This document shows, one piece after another, positions 27,590 to 34,299 of a DNA stretch of 35,765 bases. The first letter of the stretch is position 1, and each line of letters opens with the position of its first letter. The notes beneath the pieces are model-generated. The model was not told the origin of the DNA and did no database searches. It saw only the letters and a program-made list of their open reading frames with translations. This stretch comes from Acidobacteriota bacterium (GTDB lineage Bacteria > Acidobacteriota > Thermoanaerobaculia > Gp7-AA8). Both the position numbers and the translations under genes were made by a program. Location: NCBI GenBank assembly GCA_025463165.1, contig JAOBAU010000432.1:1-35765 (forward strand), read 5' to 3'.

Positions 27590-30500
27590 GAAGTCTCCTT
27601 TTGCTGATGCGGATCCCGAAGCGGCAGCGTGATGCTGAACGTCGATCCCTGGCCGGGGCCGGCACTTTCTGCGCGCGCCGTACCGCCATGAAGTTTCATG
27701 ATCTGCGCAACGATCGAGAGTCCGATCCCGAGACCGGGCATGTGACCGGGCTCGACGGTTCCCTGCCGATAAAGCTCGAAGACGTGCGGGACGAAGTTCG
27801 CGTGGATTCCGATTCCCGTATCGATAACCGAGAGCCGTGCATCGTTGTTCTCGTTCTCCACGCGAACGTCGATCGAGCCTCCCGCGGAGGTGAACTTGAT
27901 CGCATTGCTGAGCAGATTCCAGACCACCTGGAGCAACCGAACCGGATCGCCGCGCACCGGCGCGGGATCGAGTGACGGCAGCAGCCGGATCGGAATGCCG
28001 AGATCGCTTGCACTGAGGGCGGTAATGTCGAGCGCGGAACGGACGATCGACATCAAGTCGATCTCTTCGAGCTGCACGCTGAGCTTCTGCTCGCGGATGC
28101 GGGTGACGTCGAGGAGGTCCTCGACGAACATCCGCAGCAGGTTGGCGCTCTCATCGACCCGCATCAACGCCTCGGCGTTGATCTGCGGATTGATTTTCGC
28201 GAGCTGCAGCCAGCCGAGGATCGACGTCAGCGGCGTGCGCAGTTCGTGAGCGACGGTGCCGAGGAAGGCGTCCTTGTAGCGGTTTGCACTCTGCGCCTCG
28301 CGGAACAGCATGGCCGTATCGATCGCAACCGCGGCGCGTTGCGACAACTCTTCGGCCAGTTTCAGATCGACCGGTCCGTAGCGGCGGCGCGATGAAGAGA
28401 ACGTCGTCGTCCCGAGGACTTTTTCGCGAACGATCAGCGGCACGCTGATCAATGAGCGCACTCCGAGCGCGCCGATCAGCTGCGTGATCTTCGCCTCCGG
28501 CGGGAGACCGCTGAGTTGCGCCTCGGCGATGTCGTTGAGCAGCACCGACGTCCGCAGCCGCAACGCCTGCGGCGCACCGGGTGCGTGTTCCGGCTCGTTG
28601 AACGCCGCTTCCTGGAACTGCTGCGCGAGATCGCGCAGGACCGGATTCGCGTGCGAGACGGTGAGGTGGCGGATCGAGCCATCTTCGTTGACGAGATCGA
28701 CCGAGCACCAGTCGGCGAACGCCGCCGTCGAGAGTTGCGCGAGGGAGCCGAGGGTTGTTTCGTAGTCGAGCGATGCCGCCAGCAACGCGCTGGCCTGCGA
28801 CAACATGGTCGCGGCGCGCGTTGCTTCTTCGGCGCGCAGCACACTCCGCTTGAGTGCATTGATGTCGAGCACGGCGACGATGGCGCCGTCGATTTTTCCT
28901 TCGCTCGTTCGATATGCGCGGATGCGCAACAGCCGCCAGTCGCCGCTGTTGTCCTGCACCTCGACGTCGGCAGCGGTCGATGTTTCGATCACCGCGCCGA
29001 CGAGCTTTTCGAGCTGCCATACATCGAGCGTCGACTTCACGTCGGCCAGCGGCCGTCCGCCGGCGTCGGGCGGAAGGTTGAGCAGCAGTCCGGCGGTGAC
29101 GTTGAATCGCCGCACCGTCAGGTCGATGCCGACGAAGAGGATCGGGATCTCGACGGCGCCGAGCAGATTCTCAATGTCGTCGTTCATCCGCACCAGCGCG
29201 GTGTTGCGGAGGCGCAACTCATCGTTCAGCGTGCTGAGCTCTTCGTTCGAAGACTGCAGTTCTTCCTTCGCGGTCTCGAGCTCCTCGTTCGTGCTGCGCA
29301 GCTCTTCGTCGCTCGACTGCGCTTCTTCCGCGGCCGCCGCGGCTTCGTCGGCGAGCCGCTCGCGATCGTCGATCGCGGCCGAGAGCGCCTCTCGCAGACT
29401 GTCGCTTTCCGATCGATCGGCGGCCTCCTGCTCGTTTCGTTTTGAGGGCGCCGGGATGCGGTGAAAGATGATCCACGCGCGGTCGTGAGCCTGCGACGCG
29501 TTGCCATACGGGATCACTTCGAAGCTGATGCTGTGCCGATCGTCGCCGTCGATGACGAGGATGTCTTCGCCCGCGACGCTGATCTGTTCGCGGAAGGCGC
29601 GGCGCACTGCCGGCCGAAGCACGGCAAGAACTTCGTGATGCCGGATCAGGCCGAAGAGATTGAATGACGCTTCTCCCGCCTCCAGCGAAATGAACGGCGC
29701 GACGTCACCGCGAATGCGGGTGATCTCCATCTGTTCATTGATGAGCAGACCGCACGGCGCAAGCCGGGCGGCGAGGAACGCATCGTCTTCGTCCCGCGCG
29801 TTTCCCGCCGTGCGAGGGACGGCCCGCACCGCCGGCGCCGCACGGACGATCTGTGGTGAATGCGGCGCGACGTCGAAGATCTGCAGCGCGCCAGGCAGCG
29901 GCCGTCTGCGATAGATCAGCGGATTCATCGATACGGCGGTGAGCTGATTCGTGACGCCGCGGAGATTCTCGGATCCGCCGAGCATCAGAAATCCGGTCGG
30001 TGCGACCGCGTACTCGAGCAGCGCCACCGCTTTCTTCTGCAGCTCCGGATTGAAGTAGATCAGCACGTTGCAGCAGGTCAGCAGGTCGATCCGCGAATAC
30101 GGCGGATCGCGCGTGACGTCATGCGCGGCAAACACGCAGAGTTCGCGCACCGCCTTCGCGATCTTGTAGCCGCCAGGCGAGACCGTGAAGAATTTCGCGA
30201 GCCGTTCCGGTGAGACGTCGCTCACCGCATCCTCCGAATAGAACGCGGCGCGTGCCTTCGTGAGCGACTTCTCGTTGATGTCGGTTCCGTAGATCGAGAT
30301 TCGCGGCGCATCGGAGCCGTCGAGGAACTCGAGCAGCGTGATGGCGAGCGAGTAGACCTCTTCGCCCGTCGAGCAGCCGGCGACCCAGATGCGGATGCCT
30401 CCTTCGACGTTGCGGTCTTCCAGGATCGCCGGGAAGACGACGGTCTTGAGCGCTTCGAACCGTTCGGGCTCGCGGAAGAACGACGTCACGCCGATCAGCA

Positions 30501-31341
30501 GATCCTGGTAAAGCGTTTCGAGCGCGGTCCTGTCTTTTCGCAGCGCGGACGCGTAGTCGCGCAGACTGTCGTGGTTGCCGAGGACGACACGGCGGAGGAT
30601 GCGCCGCTCGACGCTGCCACGTTTGAAGTGATTGAAGTCGACCGGGTGATGTTCGCGAAGCAGATCGAGGATGCCGTCGAAGGCAGCGCCGGACGGCCGG
30701 TCGGTGCCGGAACGATCGCGGCCGGCGACGGACGCGAGGCGTTCGGCGATGCCCGCCGGCGGCAATATGAAGTCGGCCGCGGAGGCCGCTGCGCGCGGCA
30801 TGACCGCGAACTTCGCACTTTCGGTGTCCTGCGCGAACGTGATTCCGCCGGCGTCGCGGATGAGCTTCAGTCCCGCGGCACCGTCGGCGTCGTTGCCGGA
30901 GAGCACGATGCCGATGGCGTCATTCTTCCGGTCGAGTGCGAGTGAGGTGAAGAACGTGTCGAGCGGCCGATGCGGCACCTTCGGCCTGCGCGGTGCGAGC
31001 CGCAGAATGTCGTCGTGAATCGTCATCTCGGTATCGGGCGGAATCACGTAGACGTGATCGGCCTCGATCAGCATCTCGTCGATCACTTCGTGCACCGGCA
31101 TCGCGGTGGCGCCGGAGAGGATTTCGACGAGCATGCTTTCGTGACGCGGATCGAGATGCTGGATGAGCACGAAGGCGAGTCCGCTGTGGGGCGGAATCGC
31201 GGAGACCAGCTCGATGAATGCGTCGAGCCCCCCGGCGGATGCACCAATGCCTGCGACGCGTACGGCTGTGCCGGACGGCATCGTGAGCGTTTTTCGCGCT
31301 GTGTTGCGAGCCTTCCGGGGAAGTGGAGCGCGCGGAGACAT
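27586..31341 (-). CDS. CheB-CheR-PAS-GAF-HisKA-HATPase mega-fusion kinase
   Basis: IGASAGGLDAF, LIQHLDPRHESMLVEIL, LSGNDADGAAGL (CheB); HFKRGSVERRILRRV, VTSFFREPERFEAL, IWVAGCSTGEEVYS (CheR); NEELETAKEELQSSNEELSTLNDEL coiled coil; GAF; VAHELRTPLTSILGW; VVWNLLSNAIKFTSAGG; LGIGLSIVAQIMKLHGG. Ends without REC. Start could be 31395. Confidence 0.93.
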   Translation of the reverse strand: MSPRAPLPRKARNTARKTLTMPSGTAVRVAGIGASAGGLDAFIELVSAIPPHSGLAFVLIQHLDPRHESMLVEILSGATAMPVHEVIDEMLIEADHVYVIPPDTEMTIHDDILRLAPRRPKVPHRPLDTFFTSLALDRKNDAIGIVLSGNDADGAAGLKLIRDAGGITFAQDTESAKFAVMPRAAASAADFILPPAGIAERLASVAGRDRSGTDRPSGAAFDGILDLLREHHPVDFNHFKRGSVERRILRRVVLGNHDSLRDYASALRKDRTALETLYQDLLIGVTSFFREPERFEALKTVVFPAILEDRNVEGGIRIWVAGCSTGEEVYSLAITLLEFLDGSDAPRISIYGTDINEKSLTKARAAFYSEDAVSDVSPERLAKFFTVSPGGYKIAKAVRELCVFAAHDVTRDPPYSRIDLLTCCNVLIYFNPELQKKAVALLEYAVAPTGFLMLGGSENLRGVTNQLTAVSMNPLIYRRRPLPGALQIFDVAPHSPQIVRAAPAVRAVPRTAGNARDEDDAFLAARLAPCGLLINEQMEITRIRGDVAPFISLEAGEASFNLFGLIRHHEVLAVLRPAVRRAFREQISVAGEDILVIDGDDRHSISFEVIPYGNASQAHDRAWIIFHRIPAPSKRNEQEAADRSESDSLREALSAAIDDRERLADEAAAAAEEAQSSDEELRSTNEELETAKEELQSSNEELSTLNDELRLRNTALVRMNDDIENLLGAVEIPILFVGIDLTVRRFNVTAGLLLNLPPDAGGRPLADVKSTLDVWQLEKLVGAVIETSTAADVEVQDNSGDWRLLRIRAYRTSEGKIDGAIVAVLDINALKRSVLRAEEATRAATMLSQASALLAASLDYETTLGSLAQLSTAAFADWCSVDLVNEDGSIRHLTVSHANPVLRDLAQQFQEAAFNEPEHAPGAPQALRLRTSVLLNDIAEAQLSGLPPEAKITQLIGALGVRSLISVPLIVREKVLGTTTFSSSRRRYGPVDLKLAEELSQRAAVAIDTAMLFREAQSANRYKDAFLGTVAHELRTPLTSILGWLQLAKINPQINAEALMRVDESANLLRMFVEDLLDVTRIREQKLSVQLEEIDLMSIVRSALDITALSASDLGIPIRLLPSLDPAPVRGDPVRLLQVVWNLLSNAIKFTSAGGSIDVRVENENNDARLSVIDTGIGIHANFVPHVFELYRQGTVEPGHMPGLGIGLSIVAQIMKLHGGTARAESAGPGQGSTFSITLPLRDPHQQKETS

Positions 31342-31503
31342 TCGGGCCATCCTTTCGAAATCGTCTGAGGATGGAGACAGTTGCGGAGCGCGCAAACGGA
31401 CCGTCGAAGTGGCGGCCCGGACGGTGCGCGCCTGTCGCGACCGGCTGGATCAGGCGTGTGACTGCTGATTGAACGATTTCACTGTCGTCCGGTATTTCCA
31501 TTT

Positions 31504-31530
31504 CGGCAACGTTTGCGCAATGCGTTGCCA
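31504..31530. promoter_or_regulatory. Operator-like nested/tandem dyad CGGCAACGTTTGCGCAATGCGTTGCCA upstream of XRE gene
   Basis: GGCAACG/CGTTGCC 7-bp arms plus central TTGCGCAA palindrome; also readable as GCAA-N3-TTGC followed by GCAA-N4-TTGC. Confidence 0.5.
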
Positions 31531-31544
31531 GATTGGCAGCCGGT

Positions 31545-31913
31545 ATGCAGGAGACGAAAATCGTGTACGGCCGTGTGCTCAGGCAACTCCGCGAATCCAG
31601 GGGACGCAGTCAGGCCGAAGTGGCGCGGAGCGTGGGGATTTCCCCGGCGCAACTGGCAAGACTCGAAGCGAATCAGCGCGGTCTTCACGTCGAGGATTTC
31701 GTCAGCATTGCAGAAGCGCTCGGAGAAAAACCGGGCAATTTGCTGCCGAATGACATCGGCGACATCGGCCATTTGAAGCCGCTCATCGACAGGCTGGCGT
31801 CCATCAAGCCTGAATTTCTCCCGCGTATCGCCGCGATCATCGAACACATCGTGCTGCTCTCGGAAGACGTGGCAGCAATCAACGCTCCGGCGCTGCGCAA
31901 AGTGCGCCGATAA
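31545..31913 (+). CDS. XRE-family helix-turn-helix regulator
   Basis: MQETKIVYGRVLRQLRESRGRSQAEVARSVGISPAQLARLEANQRGLHVEDFVSIAEALGEKPGNLLP. Confidence 0.88.
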   Translation: MQETKIVYGRVLRQLRESRGRSQAEVARSVGISPAQLARLEANQRGLHVEDFVSIAEALGEKPGNLLPNDIGDIGHLKPLIDRLASIKPEFLPRIAAIIEHIVLLSEDVAAINAPALRKVRR

Positions 31914-31956
31914 CCTCACTCTTCGCCGTCATCCGACAATAGAAAGAAGGATTCAA

Positions 31957-32214
31957 ATGGAACTCATCTGGTTTCTCATCGTGGGCGCAATCGCCGGCTG
32001 GCTGGCCGGACAATTCATGAAGGGGAGCGGCTTCGGTCTCCTCGGCGACATCGTGGTCGGCGTCATTGGCGCATTCCTCGGCGGATATCTCTTCCGGCTG
32101 GCCGGCGTGAACCTCGGTGGCGGGCTCATCGGTGCGATCGTCGTCGCATTTATCGGCGCCATTGTTCTCCTGTTTCTCGTCCGCCTCATTTCGGGCCGAC
32201 GCGGCCGGCGTTGA
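31957..32214 (+). CDS. GlsB/YeaQ/YmgE-family stress-response membrane protein
   Basis: MELIWFLIVGAIAGWLAGQFMKGSGFGLLGDIVVGVIGAFLGGYLFRLAG...GGLIGAIVVAFIGAIVLLFLVRLI, characteristic Gly-rich two/three-TM protein. Confidence 0.92.
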   Translation: MELIWFLIVGAIAGWLAGQFMKGSGFGLLGDIVVGVIGAFLGGYLFRLAGVNLGGGLIGAIVVAFIGAIVLLFLVRLISGRRGRR

Positions 32215-32318
32215 CCGGGAAATGCGCGGGACGCAAATTCGGTACCTGGGATCTTTCCGTTAATGAAAACGGCCGTAAGTCTTCCCTTCGGAGCCTTGTT
32301 ACCTGTATCGTCGCAACG
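32208..32318 (+). ncRNA. Candidate structured 5' leader RNA (nested helices; partial GEMM-I/c-di-GMP riboswitch resemblance)
   Basis: Nested pairings CGTTGAC/GT-(CG)-CAACG, GGTA/TACC, GGGA/TCCC, CCGTT/AACGG; contains GGGACGCAAA (32228-32237) and AGCCTTGTTACC near the 3' side. The GNRA-capped first hairpin of GEMM-I is not convincing. Confidence 0.28.
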
Positions 32319-32374
32319 GAAATGATGCAGCTAACCAACGGCCCTGTTGGCCTTCACAGAAAAGCGAGACCGCA

Positions 32375-33178
32375 ATGAAACAAACGCACGCGACGGTGTT
32401 GATCCTCTTCGTCCTTATCGCAATCCCTTTCAGTGCAGTCGCACAGGTTCCCCTCGGCACCGCGCAGAATTTCGGCGTGCTTGCGGGCTCGACCGCCACA
32501 AATACCGGCCCGACGGTCGTGACCGGCCAGGTGGGCGTTTCTCCAGGCTCGGCGGTCACCGGTTTTCCTCCCGGCGTGGTCGTCGGTGGTTCGATTCATT
32601 CGAACGATTCGGTGGCCATGCTGGCGCAGAACGACCTGACGATCGCATACAACGCCGCCGCGGGCTTGCCGTGCGGTACCGATTTGACCGGACAGAACCT
32701 CGGCGGCATGACTCTGACCCCGGGCGTCTACTGTTTTGCCAGCTCCGCGTTCCTCACCGGCGGGCTGACGCTGAACATGCAGGGCAATCCGAACGCACTT
32801 TTCGTCTTCCAGATCGGCAGCACGCTCACGACGGCCAGCGGCTCGACCGTGCTGCTGATCAACAATGCCGGCGTGTGTCCGACGAACGTGTTCTGGCAGG
32901 TCGGCAGTTCCGCGACGCTCGGCACCACCTCGTCGTTGCAGGGAGACATTCTGGCTCTGACCAGTATTACGCTGACGACCGGCGCCACAACGTCCGGCAG
33001 AACGCTGGCGCGCAACGGCGCGGTGACGCTCGACTCGAATACGGTCGGCTCGTGTTCTCTGGTGCCAGGCGGCGGTGCGCCGGCAGGCGGCCCGACGCTC
33101 GACTGGATCGGACTGGCGGCATTGACGATCCTGCTGGCCGTGGCCGGACTGTTCGTCATGAATCGATCGTCGATCTGA
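32375..33178 (+). CDS. DUF3494 (ice-binding/adhesin-like) secreted protein with IPTL-CTERM-like exosortase tail
   Basis: Signal peptide; LGTAQNFGVLAGSTATNTGPTVVTGQVGVSPGSAVTGFPPG, TPGVYCFASSAFLTGGLTLN, NALFVFQIGSTLTTASGSTVLLINNA, VFWQVGSSATLGTTSSLQGDILALTSITLTTGATTSGRTLARNGAVTLDSN; tail GGPTLDWIGLAALTILLAVAGLFVMNRSSI. Confidence 0.9.
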   Translation: MKQTHATVLILFVLIAIPFSAVAQVPLGTAQNFGVLAGSTATNTGPTVVTGQVGVSPGSAVTGFPPGVVVGGSIHSNDSVAMLAQNDLTIAYNAAAGLPCGTDLTGQNLGGMTLTPGVYCFASSAFLTGGLTLNMQGNPNALFVFQIGSTLTTASGSTVLLINNAGVCPTNVFWQVGSSATLGTTSSLQGDILALTSITLTTGATTSGRTLARNGAVTLDSNTVGSCSLVPGGGAPAGGPTLDWIGLAALTILLAVAGLFVMNRSSI

Positions 33179-33181
33179 CGC

Positions 33182-33721
33182 GTGAAATCCCGAAGGACCA
33201 CAGCGGAAGCACGGCCACCACTCAGGCCGCGACTCGTCTTCATCGCCAAATTCGTCGCGGGAATGGTCGTGCTCTACGCGGTAGTGGCGCTCAATGCGGT
33301 GAACGATCACGTCATCGTGCCGTTCACCGCATTGGTCGCTCGCTGTGCAGCCGCACTCCTGGCGGGAATCGAGAGCGGCATTGTCGTGACCGGAACGGTG
33401 ATGCGCTCGCCTTCGTTCGCGCTCGACGTCCACAATGGCTGTAATGGGATCGAGGCGGCGATCTTGCTGATCGCCGCGATCCTCGCATTTCCGGCGTCAT
33501 TGCGTTCCCGGCTGATCGGAATCGCCGCGTCCGCTGTCGCCATCGAATTACTGAACCTCGTGCGCCTCAGCTCGTTGTTCTGGCTCGGCGAGCATCACCG
33601 CCAGGTATTCGATTTCTTTCACGTGGCCGTCTGGCAGTCGTTGATCATCCTTGCGGCAATCTCGCTGTTCATTCTCTGGAGCCTGAAGTTTGCTGAAAGA
33701 CCTCCGCTCGAATCTCGCTAA
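33182..33721 (+). CDS. xrtH: Exosortase H (IPTLxxWG-CTERM-type)
   Basis: Multi-TM; catalytic-type motifs HNGCNGIEA (Cys), LNLVRLSSLF (Arg), FFHVAVWQS (His); GTG start 4 nt after the DUF3494 stop. Confidence 0.85.
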   Translation: MKSRRTTAEARPPLRPRLVFIAKFVAGMVVLYAVVALNAVNDHVIVPFTALVARCAAALLAGIESGIVVTGTVMRSPSFALDVHNGCNGIEAAILLIAAILAFPASLRSRLIGIAASAVAIELLNLVRLSSLFWLGEHHRQVFDFFHVAVWQSLIILAAISLFILWSLKFAERPPLESR

Positions 33722-34238
33722 GGGAGCGGCGGGATTCATTTTCGGCCTCGCCCTCTGGTGGGCGCTGTCCGCTCCGTATGCACGAGCTCTGGCCGCACTG
33801 AGCGAGCCGTTGATCCGAATGTGGGAACGGCCGGCCGTGACGCGGATCATCGCCGCCGGCACAGAACTGACGATCGATCGCGCTGATTTTCCTCCGCAAT
33901 CGCCGCGGCCCGGCCTGACGTTGATGGATCTGACGGCGAACGTCGTTCTGTTGACGACGCTCTTCGCCGTGAGCCGCCGCCCGTTACATGACCGGAACAT
34001 CCGCGCGTGGCTGCTGGCGACCGTGCTGCTCGTGCCGGTCCACGTCGCGGCGATCGTCATGAACGTGCAGTCGATCTACGCGCTCCGGCTCGGGCCGTGG
34101 AGCCGCGTTCACTATGGCGCCGCCGCCGCCAACTTCTGGGGAGCGGGAGCGCACTTCTACTCGCTGATCGGCGAGTTCGGCGCCGCCTTCGCGCTCTGGT
34201 GGCTTTTCCGCCCGACGCCGGACCAATTTAAGGGGTGA
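33690..34238 (+). CDS. Exosortase-H-associated membrane protein
   Basis: Multi-TM protein overlapping the exosortase gene (TTG start), position and topology as in XrtH loci. Confidence 0.7.
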   Translation: MLKDLRSNLAKGAAGFIFGLALWWALSAPYARALAALSEPLIRMWERPAVTRIIAAGTELTIDRADFPPQSPRPGLTLMDLTANVVLLTTLFAVSRRPLHDRNIRAWLLATVLLVPVHVAAIVMNVQSIYALRLGPWSRVHYGAAAANFWGAGAHFYSLIGEFGAAFALWWLFRPTPDQFKG

Positions 34239-34263
34239 TATCGGGCAGGCAGTCCGTTATGAT
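34235..34263 (+). promoter_or_regulatory. Candidate sigma-70-type promoter GTGATA-N17-TATGAT
   Basis: 17-bp spacer, about 37 nt before ATG 34300; followed by AAGGAG Shine-Dalgarno (34283-34288). Confidence 0.4.
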
Positions 34264-34299
34264 CGGTGGAGGTCACTCCCGAAAGGAGATCTCCCACAA

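Noticed and set aside
32211-32239. TTGACC-N17-CAAATT as a promoter for the DUF3494 gene
   Set aside because: -10 matches only half of consensus and overlaps the GlsB stop; insufficient support.
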